Shown: in pieces, positions 49,756 to 57,435 of the stretch
Layout of the letters: each line of letters begins with the position of its first letter
Position numbering within the stretch: position 1 is the stretch's first letter
Assembly: GCF_039537005.1 (NCBI RefSeq)
Contig: NZ_BAAAZR010000001.1
Coordinates: 310,001 to 374,000, forward strand
DNA length: 64,000 nucleotides
Reading direction: 5' to 3'
Source of the DNA: Sphaerisporangium flaviroseum
Lineage (GTDB): Bacteria > Actinomycetota > Actinomycetes > Streptosporangiales > Streptosporangiaceae
Made by a program: the position numbers and the translations under genes
The notes under the pieces: generated by a model
What the model was told of the DNA's origin: nothing
Seen by the model: only the letters and a program-made list of their open reading frames with translations
Database searches by the model: none

Positions 49756-50214
49756 ATGCGGATAAGAATCCAAGCCTCAGACCTGCCTGGGCGCATCTGC
49801 GGCCCCGGCCATGACATGCCCGGCTACGGCAACGTGCACGTCGGGGTCCAGCGGCGGGACCGGCGCGACGAGATCCTCGATCTCCAGCCAGGCGACGTGC
49901 CTTCGGCCGTGTGGACGCTGGAGTGCGTCACGGTCCCGAGCGAGAACGGGGTCGACATCAAGGGTCCTCATATCCAGGGCCGCCCCGGAGGTCGGTTCGT
50001 CTACCTCTCCTGGGGCACCGTGGATGGCAACGGCGGCTTCGAGATGTTCCGCCGGGCGAAGCTGATGCTCGACGCCCTCGATCCGGGCGTTCTCGATGCC
50101 GCCATGCGCTCAGGGGTGCTCCTCGCGCGGCTTGGGCTCACCGACGCCAAGGGACAGCCGTTGTGCGCTGCCGTGCGTCCGCCGGCCATCACGTGGTCCG
50201 CAGCTCCGGACTGA
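49756..50214 (+). CDS. DUF5990 family protein
   Basis: A 152-residue protein matching the DUF5990 pattern: MRIRIQASDLPGRICGPG, YGNVHVGVQRRDRRDEILDL, GDVPSAVWTLEC, DIKGPHIQGRPGGRFVYLSW, MFRRAKLMLDALD. Function unknown, presumably cytoplasmic. ATG at 49756 follows GAGGATGG. The last 26 bp overlap the convergent DUF3592-like gene. Confidence 0.8.
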   Translation: MRIRIQASDLPGRICGPGHDMPGYGNVHVGVQRRDRRDEILDLQPGDVPSAVWTLECVTVPSENGVDIKGPHIQGRPGGRFVYLSWGTVDGNGGFEMFRRAKLMLDALDPGVLDAAMRSGVLLARLGLTDAKGQPLCAAVRPPAITWSAAPD

Positions 50215-50791
50215 TCCCGTCCCCGGAACCGCCAGATCCTCTGCGGTCGCCGCCTGCGCTCTGGGGCCTGGTTTTCCGCCAGACGACCACGCCTCCGGTG
50301 AAGGACAAGATGGCGGCGAGGCCGCCCAGCACGTGGATGATGTGCTCGAATCGCACGTCGGGATCCATCACGGTGCCCTGTGGATCGTCGGGGTCGTAGA
50401 TAAGGGTCTTGGTCTGGCCGTATACCGGCTCGCCAGACCAGCGATGGAAACCGATCCGCGCCCTGACCTGCGCGCCTTTACGGGTCGTGAATCCGACGAT
50501 CACGGCGCCCTGTCCGCGAGATCCATGATCCACTCCGTGAACGAGAGCGTTCACCTCAACGCCATGGCCACGAAGTTTCCGTACATGCACGAAGTCGTCT
50601 ACCGACATCACCAGGAACCCGGTACCGGCCAGCACCAGCAGAACCGCGATGCTGCCCGGCAGGGTGAAGACCCAGTCCCAGAATCCCAGTGACGACGCCG
50701 CTGAAGGGTCAGCCGCCGTTCGCCGCGGTCGGCGATACTTGGCTCGACGCGATCGATTCTTTCGAGCCTGCCGCTGAGATGCCCTGTTCAC
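50189..50791 (-). CDS. DUF3592-like membrane protein
   Basis: A ~200-residue protein. A basic N-terminal stretch is followed by a membrane helix (FTLPGSIAVLLVLAGTGFLV), a soluble domain (RKLRGHGVEVNALVHGVDHG, IGFHRWSGEPVYGQTKTLIY) and a second helix (HVLGGLAAILSFTGGVVVWR), the DUF3592 layout. The start is uncertain; GTG at 50791 is a guess and other starts up to 50959 exist. Confidence 0.6.
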   Translation of the reverse strand: MNRASQRQARKNRSRRAKYRRPRRTAADPSAASSLGFWDWVFTLPGSIAVLLVLAGTGFLVMSVDDFVHVRKLRGHGVEVNALVHGVDHGSRGQGAVIVGFTTRKGAQVRARIGFHRWSGEPVYGQTKTLIYDPDDPQGTVMDPDVRFEHIIHVLGGLAAILSFTGGVVVWRKTRPQSAGGDRRGSGGSGDGISPELRTT

Positions 50792-51091
50792 CGCGTCCGC
50801 TCTCACACCCAATCGACGGCCAGATGATCGAAGAACGTTTCGCCGGCCGACTGGGGTTCCCGGTACGACGCCGCTTGGTCCTGGTGCGCTTTGTCGGTCG
50901 ACGCTGGCAGGTGGTTCACTGGGACTGAGCTGATGGCTCGTCGTCCTCGTCGGGGTCATCTTGTGGGGTGATCTGCTCGGGTGGACGGCCTGTGGCTGGG
51001 TCCATCCTGGTCACAGTCGGCACGAGCAGAGGAAGCCTGTCCGACCTGGCGACGAGCGGCCCCTCGCCTCGTACCGCCTCACAGCTAGGAT

Positions 51092-51138
51092 TGCCGTTGC
51101 TGTACTTCGCTGCTGTACACGTCAAAAGGCCACTTCGG
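51092..51138 (+). repeat. Short direct repeat shared with the tRNA-Ala flank
   Basis: CCGTTGCTGTACTTCGCTGC and the following ~25 bases recur at 57267-57313, just outside the tRNA-Ala terminator, with a few changes. The duplication probably travelled with an integrating element. Confidence 0.65.
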
Positions 51139-51210
51139 CACTCACAGGGCCATTCCAGCACGCGGGCGGCGATGATCTATCAGCACTCGAACGACGAGCG
51201 GCAGCGGTAG
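51133..51210 (+). pseudogene. Tyrosine integrase C-terminal remnant
   Basis: The frame reads GHSSTRAAMIYQHSNDERQR and stop, an excellent match to integrase C-termini (GHSS..A..IYQHA..ER), including the catalytic His and Tyr. Upstream sequence is unrelated. It lies 154 bp from a tRNA-Ala 3'-end copy, the place expected for the integrase gene of an integrated element. Confidence 0.75.
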
Positions 51211-51363
51211 GTAGCCCGGAAGCTCGATGACCTCGCCTGTAGGGCACCTAAGAGGGGATCGGGCGCGCAACGGGCACGGAAGCCGAAAAGTGCCGGATGT
51301 AGATCAAAGCCTCGTTTGCGACAACCATGCCTGACCTGGGCTTTTCTATGTCCGTAAGAGGAG

Positions 51364-51405
51364 TGGAGCCTAGGAGATTCGAACTCCTGACATCCTGCTT
51401 GCAAA
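51364..51405 (-). repeat. tRNA-Ala 3'-end copy (att-like), diverged
   Basis: 42 bp matching 57348-57389 of the tRNA-Ala gene with three changes. Two of them are compensatory in the T-stem (AGGGG/CCCCT becomes AGGAG/CTCCT), so this copy came from another functional tRNA-Ala, most likely carried in by an integrative element. Confidence 0.75.
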
Positions 51406-51490
51406 TCGGCCTGATTCTCAAGGACAACGGCCTCGACCTGCGCGGGAGACGGTCCGCGAGTGACCGTGATTAACCGCTGTTGACCGCCCT

Positions 51491-51523
51491 TAATGGCACG
51501 CTAATGGCACGCTAATGGCACGA
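51491..51523 (+). repeat. Three 11-bp TAATGGCACGM direct repeats
   Basis: Units at 51491-51501, 51502-51512 and 51513-51523; related array at 47760. Their position between two att-like sites suggests a mobile-element control or end sequence. Confidence 0.65.
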
Positions 51524-51839
51524 CGATCATGCTCGCACCTGGGCACTCCACGCAACGCGCGGACCCCGCCCTCTGATCAGCCCGTCTGCCGACGACCCGC
51601 CCGAAGGGGAAGCGGGCCAGGGCCACGGGTACCAGATGGAGCGCCCTGCTGGACGAACGATCTGGTACCCGTGGCCCTGGTCTGCTCGGCTTGTCCCGGG
51701 TCGATGGCGGGCGCGATGATCAGCCTACGGAGTTGATACCCCGGCATGACGACCATCCCGGAGCCGGAGCGCCCCCGCCGGAGGCAAGAGCACCTGGCTG
51801 CACTTCACACGCGAAAGCATCTCATGGTCAACTCGGGGA

Positions 51840-52316
51840 ATGTCGGCGATCGTCACATCCATCATTGCGGTCACTGGGACCCTCTTAGGTTCTCTGATGA
51901 CATTCCTACTCCAGCGTCGTTCCATCGATAGATCGGAAAGGTTCGCTCGAGCGGAGCGGCTTCGAGGTGAGCAGATCAAGATTTACAGCGACTTTGCGCG
52001 GACAATTCTGCACTTCCGCAGTGCTCAACGACGGGCCTGGAGTGAGCGGGCCAAAGACGACAGGAACAGCGAGGCCTACCGCACGGCGGTGGATGAGGTC
52101 TTGCGCGCACGTGCAACGGGGTGGACGGCTCTGTATCAGGTAGAACTGATCACAGAGGATGTCGAGATCAGACGACTCGCGAACCACGCCATGGAATTGG
52201 TCAAGAGCATGAACAAGGCCGAGACCGCGGATGATGTGAAGGCTCTGACTCCGGAAGTTCGCGTAGCGGTGGAGGACTTCGTCCGTGCGGCTGGCGTCAT
52301 GGTGCGGAAGGTGTAA
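51840..52316 (+). CDS. Membrane-anchored coiled-coil hypothetical protein
   Basis: A 158-residue protein: one N-terminal membrane helix (SAIVTSIIAVTGTLLGSLMT), then a cytoplasmic helical domain with SERFARAERLRGEQIKIYSD and long charged helices. Lower codon bias than core genes and position between two att-like sites mark it as mobile-element cargo. Function unknown. A hairpin terminator follows. Confidence 0.65.
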   Translation: MSAIVTSIIAVTGTLLGSLMTFLLQRRSIDRSERFARAERLRGEQIKIYSDFARTILHFRSAQRRAWSERAKDDRNSEAYRTAVDEVLRARATGWTALYQVELITEDVEIRRLANHAMELVKSMNKAETADDVKALTPEVRVAVEDFVRAAGVMVRKV

Positions 52317-52344
52317 GTGTGCGTGATCCGAGCGCGGGCGCCGC

Positions 52345-52373
52345 TTTCCCTGATGCGGGAAGCGGCGTTTTGG
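52345..52373 (+). terminator. Hairpin terminator beside the att-like site
   Basis: CGCCGCTTTCCC pairs with GGGAAGCGGCG (one bulged T), followed by TTTT. It ends the preceding gene 3 bp before the tRNA-Ala 3'-end copy at 52376. Confidence 0.75.
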
Positions 52374-52375
52374 CT

Positions 52376-52420
52376 GGTGGAGCCTAGGGGATTCGAACCC
52401 CTGACTTCCTGCTTGCAAAG
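52376..52420 (-). repeat. att-like perfect copy of the tRNA-Ala 3' end
   Basis: 45 bp identical to 57346-57390, which covers the tRNA-Ala 3' end from just before the discriminator through the T-arm into the anticodon loop. Together the two mark the ends of a ~5-kb integrated element (52421-57390). Confidence 0.85.
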
Positions 52421-52694
52421 ACGCGTGCCGATCTTTCTCGACCTGCGAAGACGCAGCTCAGCGCACTGATCGTGTTTCCCGTGGTTCCCTGTGACTCCCC
52501 CTTGATCACCGCCCCATCGGGCACGCAACGGGCACGGCAACCGGCGACGACCTCCTCTTTATCAGGACCGTTCGCCCCACGATCCGGGAGTAGCGGCCTG
52601 GCTCGCGATGGTGACCGGCGGCGGTGATCGTGAGCGGTTGTGTGGGGCTGTTGCAGTATGCGTTTCAGTAGTCGGCCCCTTGCCTGCCAGGGGG
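52421..52694. other. Gap inside the integrated element
   Basis: No supported gene. GGGCACGCAACGGGCACGG near 52520 resembles sequences often next to integrase genes in actinomycete elements, but no integrase frame is present. Confidence 0.4.
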
Positions 52695-53648
52695 CTATAC
52701 CGCACCGAGCCTTCGTACGTAGTGGACCCCCGGCATGTCCTTGATTGATTCACCGATGATCTTTATGGCCCGGCGGTCCGTCAGCTTGACGTAGAACGAC
52801 TCGGTCATCTCCTCCAGGGAGAGAGTGCCCGTGTCCTCGGGTTCACTCTGCGTGTAGTGTTCGCGAACTTTCTTCCGCTGCGCGTGGTCCTCGAAGTAGA
52901 TCTTTTCCACTCTGTCGATAGCCCAGAGCCGGTCGACTATGGCCTGTTTCTGTGCCTCCGTCACGGACCGGTCGTGTACGCCCGTGCACAGTAGTCCGGG
53001 ACCATGAGAGCAGAGGTCGATGGCCACATCTGCCTTGCCTTGCCAGAAGTCCGGAACCGCGGGGACGACATAGCGCACTCCAGGGATGGACCTGGCTTCC
53101 TCCGCCACGCGTGCGTAGTTGTCCCATTGACTTACCGTTCCGACGAAGTAGGCCAGAATGGTGGCGGTATCGAGATACGGAGTATTGTGGACAGTTCCGT
53201 CGAGGATCCGCGACGTCCACACACCTAGGGGCGGCTCAGCGGGAGGCACCTGCTCGGGCTCGCTTTGGGACCGAGTCATGGTGGTGCTTGGTCGGAAGCG
53301 AATGGTGATGACCCCGGTTATATTTCGCAGGGCCGCCTCTATCTTGGTTGGGTTCTTCGCGGCCTCGTTGTTCGCCGGCGAGCAGCGGAAAATCGGATTG
53401 TCGCAGAGTCCCACAGAGAAACCGTGTTGCTCCGGCCATGGGCCATCAGGGGGAGAAAGCGGCCTACGGGACAGGTCGCGAAGGTACCAGGCGCCGCCGC
53501 CGGACACGCCTAGCAGCATCAGCACCGCTAGGCTCGTGAGCAGTAGCCTGCGATGGGCGAAGACCCACGAGCGTAACCACGAAATCCGGGGAGAGTCGTT
53601 TCCGAACGATAACTCCTCGGCGTCTGGCGAGTCGGTTGGCGTATTCAT
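52695..53648 (-). CDS. Membrane protein with FtsX-ectodomain-like domains
   Basis: A 317-residue protein. After a disordered acidic tail comes one membrane helix (LLLTSLAVLMLLGVSGGGAW, about 40-60). The outer part has two similar modules with the pattern of the FtsX extracellular domain: SIPGVRYVVPAVPDFW and later VEKIYFEDHAQRKKVREHYT, LSLEEMTESFYVKLTDR, DMPGVHYVRRL. FtsX ECD activates cell-wall hydrolases during division; this protein lacks the FtsX permease helices. Cargo of the tRNA-Ala element; a role in hydrolase control is inference. Confidence 0.72.
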   Translation of the reverse strand: MNTPTDSPDAEELSFGNDSPRISWLRSWVFAHRRLLLTSLAVLMLLGVSGGGAWYLRDLSRRPLSPPDGPWPEQHGFSVGLCDNPIFRCSPANNEAAKNPTKIEAALRNITGVITIRFRPSTTMTRSQSEPEQVPPAEPPLGVWTSRILDGTVHNTPYLDTATILAYFVGTVSQWDNYARVAEEARSIPGVRYVVPAVPDFWQGKADVAIDLCSHGPGLLCTGVHDRSVTEAQKQAIVDRLWAIDRVEKIYFEDHAQRKKVREHYTQSEPEDTGTLSLEEMTESFYVKLTDRRAIKIIGESIKDMPGVHYVRRLGAV

Positions 53649-53810
53649 GCTCCCACTCTTCCGATCTTCCTCATCGCCGGTCAACTGCTTGGGAGCCCGA
53701 TGGGTGCTGGTCCGCTGCCGCGACAAGCGTGCCCGGTCGGACCTCACGTCTCCGCCTGTGGATGGACCGTCCAGGCCAGCGTGTTCGATGCTGCTTGCGC
53801 TTGAACGGTG

Positions 53811-54069
53811 GGCCGGGGTTGAGGAACGAAGTCCCGGACCTCCGATCGCCCCCAACCCCGTATGGTGGCCGGCCAAGCATGGCGATCGTCGTGCTGCATC
53901 TGGGCGGCGGCGCGTCCCTGGTCGGCGGGTGCGGCTTGGTACGGCGAGCGCTGCGTACGGCGGGCGGCCCGCGTTCCCGCCGCCGGCCGGGACCGGCGCC
54001 CACGCCGCACGCCCGGCCGGGCGGAGCGGGCAGCGGGCCGTGCGGCGGCGCGGAGCGCTGCCGCCTTGA
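53811..54069 (+). repeat. Dispersed repeat, long copy B
   Basis: The longest copy: left module 53811-53872 (shared with 41095-41155), linker, and right module 53910-54069 (shared with 49467-49626, about 94 percent). It occupies the gap between the FtsX-ectodomain gene and the sigma-factor gene. No intact reading frame is conserved. Confidence 0.75.
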
Positions 54070-54332
54070 AGACGTGGAGAAAGTTCTCATCCAGCGTCGT
54101 TGGTGTCCTTGTCCTGCCTCGCTTGATGGTTAACACTGCGCCTCGGTTGATGGTTGACATGATCAATCCGGAGTCGTGCCGGGGATGCGACTTGCGGCAT
54201 GAGCGGACGTCGGCACCTGCTGTCCGAATGAAGAACGGTCGCCGCGATTCCTCGCTCCCCTGTTCACCGTCTCATCAGTGGTGGGTGCTGTCGGATGGCG
54301 ATGGCGCGGGGGACGATGGGAGGTTCAGGCTT

Positions 54333-55355
54333 GTGATGGAGATGGCGAACGACGATGCTGCTGCCGCGGCGGCCGTTCGGGCAGGTGACGAGTCGGCGTT
54401 TGCGTCGTTGGTCGAGCGGCACCGTCGAGAGCTGCGGGTGCATTGCTACCGGATGCTCGGTGCCTTCGCCGACTCCGAGGATCTGGTGCAGGAGACGTTT
54501 CTACGTGCGTGGCGCAGTCGGGGCGGATTTGAGGCCCGGTCCACGTTTCGGGCCTGGCTCTACCGGATCGCGACGAATGCGTGCCTGGACGTGCTGGCGC
54601 AGCGGCCACGACGGGTGCTGCCCTATGACGTAGCGCCGGCGGCGGGTTCGGGCACCGCGCTGCCGCTCCCGATGGACGGGCCGTGGTTGGAACCCTGTCC
54701 GGACCACCTCTTGTCGGGTGCGGTACCGGCTGACCAGGCCCCTGACGCGGTCTTGGTGGCCAAGGAGACCATCGAGCTGGCGTTCCTGGCGGCCATCCAA
54801 CACCTGCCGCCGCGACAACGTGCGGTGCTCATCATGCGTGACGTGCTGGGCTGGTCGGCCTCCGACACGGCCGGGTCGCTCGATCTGAGCGTTGCTGCGG
54901 TGAAGAGCGCGTTGCAGCGTGCGCGGTCGACGTTGCGTAGGCATCTGCCGCGCAGTCGGCTGGAGTGGGGCTCGGTGGCCGGCGCGACGGCCGAGGAGCG
55001 TGTGTTGCTGCGCCGGTACGTCGACGCGCACCGCCGGGGTGACGGCGATGCCCTTGCCGCGCTCCTGAGTGAGGACGTACGTGTGTCGTTCCCGCCGCTT
55101 CCGCTGTGGGTCGACGGGCGGGACTCGTTCATCGCCGGCAGCAAAGAGTTCGCCGACGCCGGCGAGTACAGGTATGTGGAAACTGGTGCCAACCTGCAGC
55201 CGGCGGCGGCGGTCTACCTCCGCCGACCCAGCGACACGGTGTTCCGGCTGCTCGCGTTGGAGGTCCTCCGGATCGAGAAGGGCCGGATCGCCGAGATCGT
55301 GGACTTCAACGATCCTGCGGTACTCGCTGCGTTCGGTCTCGCACCGGCGCTGTGA
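54333..55355 (+). CDS. ECF sigma factor, SigG-type with SnoaL-like domain
   Basis: A ~340-residue sigma factor. Sigma-2: ELRVHCYRMLGAFADSEDLV, QETFLRAWRSRGGFEARSTF; sigma-4: LPPRQRAVLIMRDVLGWSAS and KSALQRARSTLRRHLP. A C-terminal SnoaL-like domain (about 215-340) ends in IVDFNDPAVLAAFGL as in SigG-type proteins. GTG at 54333 has GGGAGG nine bases upstream; ATG at 54336 is possible. First gene of a sigma/DoxX/reductase operon. Confidence 0.88.
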   Translation: MMEMANDDAAAAAAVRAGDESAFASLVERHRRELRVHCYRMLGAFADSEDLVQETFLRAWRSRGGFEARSTFRAWLYRIATNACLDVLAQRPRRVLPYDVAPAAGSGTALPLPMDGPWLEPCPDHLLSGAVPADQAPDAVLVAKETIELAFLAAIQHLPPRQRAVLIMRDVLGWSASDTAGSLDLSVAAVKSALQRARSTLRRHLPRSRLEWGSVAGATAEERVLLRRYVDAHRRGDGDALAALLSEDVRVSFPPLPLWVDGRDSFIAGSKEFADAGEYRYVETGANLQPAAAVYLRRPSDTVFRLLALEVLRIEKGRIAEIVDFNDPAVLAAFGLAPAL

Positions 55356-55447
55356 CGCCGCCGAGCGATTCCTTTCGCGTCCGGTCGCAGTCTCGACTAC
55401 CAGCGCGTCGATCAGCCGACGCGAGTGAACGAGGAGGCACGAGCGAT

Positions 55448-55906
55448 ATGAGCCCAGACGGTTCCCCGCGGACGATCCCGGTCGCAGTCCGGGACCGCGC
55501 ATGGTCCGGCGCGTCCTGGTGCGCGCGCATCCTATTGGCACTGTTCTTCGTGCCCGTCGGCGCAGCGAAGGTGGCCGGTGCGCAGCAGGCGGTGGACATG
55601 TTCACGCAGATCGGAGCGGGCCAATGGCTTCGGTACGTCACCGGAGCAGTCGAGATCATCGGAGCTGTCGGACTGCTCGTGTCGCCGGTGGCCGGCCTGG
55701 CCGCACTCGGTTTGGCCGCGACGATGATCGGCGCGACCGCGACACACCTCTTCGTCCTCGGCGGCGAGCCATGGACGCCTCTGCTGCTGCTGGTGGTGAG
55801 CGCGCTCGTCGCGTGGGGCTGCCGACACCGGAGCCGTGCCCTTCTCGGGAGCATGCGACACGCGCTCGCGCCGCAGCTCGCCGACCAGGGAGGGAAGCAG
55901 GCATGA
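55448..55906 (+). CDS. DoxX-like membrane protein
   Basis: A 152-residue protein with four membrane helices of the DoxX type: CARILLALFFVPVGAAKVAG, YVTGAVEIIGAVGLLVSPVA, GLAALGLAATMIGATATHLF, WTPLLLLVVSALVAWGC. DoxX-family proteins are linked to redox or thiol stress. Stop overlaps the reductase ATG (ATGA). Confidence 0.82.
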   Translation: MSPDGSPRTIPVAVRDRAWSGASWCARILLALFFVPVGAAKVAGAQQAVDMFTQIGAGQWLRYVTGAVEIIGAVGLLVSPVAGLAALGLAATMIGATATHLFVLGGEPWTPLLLLVVSALVAWGCRHRSRALLGSMRHALAPQLADQGGKQA

Positions 55907-56448
55907 GGAAGGTCATCCTCGCGATGCAGATGTCACTGGACGGCTTCGTCGCCGGCCCCAACGGTGAGCTCGACTGGATGTGGCACGCCTTCAACGACGA
56001 GCTGAAGACATCCATCATCGAATCCATCCGGCAGACCGACACACAGCTGCTCGGCCGGGTCGCCTACCAGGAGCAGGCGGCGCACTGGCCCACCTCGACG
56101 GACGAGATCGCGCCCCTGGTCAACAACGCCACGAAGGTGGTGTTCTCGCGGACCCTCGACTCCGTCATGTGGGCGAACTCCCGCCTGGCGACCAGTGACA
56201 TCGCCACCGAGATCGCGCAGCTCAGGCAGCAACCGGGCAAGGACATCACCCTCGTCGGCGGCGCACGCCTGGCCCAGACCGCGTCCAGGCTGCGCCTCAT
56301 CGACGAGTACAACCTCGTCGTCCACCCCGTGGTGCTAGGCGCCGGCCTGCCGCTGTTCGCCGATATGGCCGCACCGATGCCGCTGAAGCTCGTCAAGAAG
56401 GAAGCCTTCGGTACCGGCGCGATGCGACTCCTCTATCGACGCGAATGA
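55903..56448 (+). CDS. Dihydrofolate-reductase-like (RibD C-terminal) protein
   Basis: A 181-residue protein of the RibD_C/DHFR superfamily: KVILAMQMSLDGFVAGPNGE at the start, QLLGRVAYQEQAAHW, VVFSRTLDSVMWANS, ITLVGGARLAQTASRLRLID, and VVLGAGLPLF. It is probably an NADPH-dependent reductase of unknown substrate. Co-transcribed with the sigma factor and DoxX-like gene. Confidence 0.87.
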   Translation: MRKVILAMQMSLDGFVAGPNGELDWMWHAFNDELKTSIIESIRQTDTQLLGRVAYQEQAAHWPTSTDEIAPLVNNATKVVFSRTLDSVMWANSRLATSDIATEIAQLRQQPGKDITLVGGARLAQTASRLRLIDEYNLVVHPVVLGAGLPLFADMAAPMPLKLVKKEAFGTGAMRLLYRRE

Positions 56449-56910
56449 CGCTATGCCAGCCGACACGTAAGGCACCACCCGGGACGTGAGGGACATTAAC
56501 GACGCGACGAGGCGGGGGGCCGAGCTCAACTCTGCGTTCGGCCCCCATGATCGACAGGCCAGATCCAGATCCAGATCTCGCCTCGTCATCAACACCCCAC
56601 GGCGCTGACGCGACAGGTCCACGGCCGGGCTCAACCGCCTCAGCATGCTGCGCTCGTCACCGCCTGGACCCCCGCGAGGCAACTACTGATGGCCTCACGC
56701 GGAGCCCGACTGAACGTCCGCTCATCGGCATGAGCGGAAGTGTCGCCGGGCGACATGATGGCCAGTCCGCGCAGAACTTGGGTTGGTCAGCCTCCTCGTG
56801 ATCATGTAAAGCATCAGGCGGGGCCGAAGCGTCAAGCATCATGTGAGGCCAGGCAGTGTAGGGCGCTCGGATGATCTCGTGTTGGGTCCGGGGTCTTCTT
56901 GTGGTGCCGG
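56449..56910. other. Gap without a recognisable gene
   Basis: About 460 bp inside the integrated element. Only short, poorly biased frames are present. Confidence 0.45.
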
Positions 56911-57120
56911 CTACTTCTCGGGGTCGAACTCGAGGATGGTGCGGTCTGCGGGGAGTAGGCGGGGTTCTTCGCCGGGCTCGGTGATGACGAGTATGGGGAC
57001 GCCTTCGCTGATGCCGTGGGTTCGGCGCTCGGGGTCGGTGGGCATGCGGGCGGTTACCTGGGTGCCTGGGGCCACGGGCACGGGATCGCTCGGCCGCCTG
57101 GAACTCCTCAAGATCGGCAC
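56911..57120 (-). pseudogene. GntR-type regulator C-terminal remnant
   Basis: The frame reads APGTQVTARMPTDPERRTHG, then EGVPILVITEPGEEPRLLPA and DRTILEFDPEK, matching the end of small GntR-like proteins of actinomycete elements (..GVPVLVVTRPDG..YPADR..). No HTH domain precedes it. Confidence 0.5.
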
Positions 57121-57301
57121 CTCGGCCGAGCCGGACATCACCCCCGGCGACGAGATCACCCCGATCGGCCTCATCGGCTACGTCTGGGAGCAGACGCCCC
57201 ACCGCACAGCAGTGCGTAGCGTCACGGTGGACGGCCGGCGCAAGCCCGGTGTCGTAAGGGGTCGACGGTTGCCGTTGCTGTATTTCGCTGCTGTACGCAT
57301 C

Positions 57302-57338
57302 AAAAAAGGCCACTTCCCGATCATGGGATGTGGCCTTT
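57302..57338 (-). terminator. Terminator of the tRNA-Ala gene
   Basis: A 14-bp stem with one mismatch (57305-57318 with 57325-57338) followed on the minus strand by a run of T. It lies 10 bp beyond the tRNA 3' end. Confidence 0.8.
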
Positions 57339-57345
57339 GAGCTGG

Positions 57346-57390
57346 GGTGGAGCCTAGGGGATTCGAACCCCTGACTTCCTGCTTGCAAAG
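57346..57390 (-). repeat. att site within the tRNA-Ala gene
   Basis: 45 bp identical to 52376-52420, from two bases beyond the tRNA 3' end into the anticodon loop. It is the attachment core at the tRNA end of the integrated element. Confidence 0.82.
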
Positions 57391-57420
57391 CAGGCGCTCT
57401 GCCAACTGAGCTAAGGCCCC
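57348..57420 (-). tRNA. tRNA-Ala (anticodon UGC)
   Basis: A 73-nt cloverleaf: acceptor GGGGCCT/AGGCTCC, D-arm GCTC-AGTTGGCA-GAGC, anticodon stem CCTGC/GCAGG with loop TTTGCAA (anticodon TGC), variable AAGTC, T-arm AGGGG-TTCGAAT-CCCCT and discriminator A. CCA is not encoded. Its 3' half is an integration target, with copies at 52376 and 51364. Confidence 0.97.
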
Positions 57421-57435
57421 TCGCTGGAGGACAGC

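Noticed and set aside
50689..50928. A 79-codon plus-strand ORF ending RFVGRRWQVVHWD
   Set aside because: No RBS or family, and it overlaps the possible 5' end of the DUF3592-like gene. Not enough to call.
50916..51161. Minus-strand frame ending in an acidic DDPDEDDEPSAQSQ tail
   Set aside because: It looks like the C-terminus of some mobile-element protein, but I cannot name the family and its upstream part overlaps the integrase fossil in another frame.
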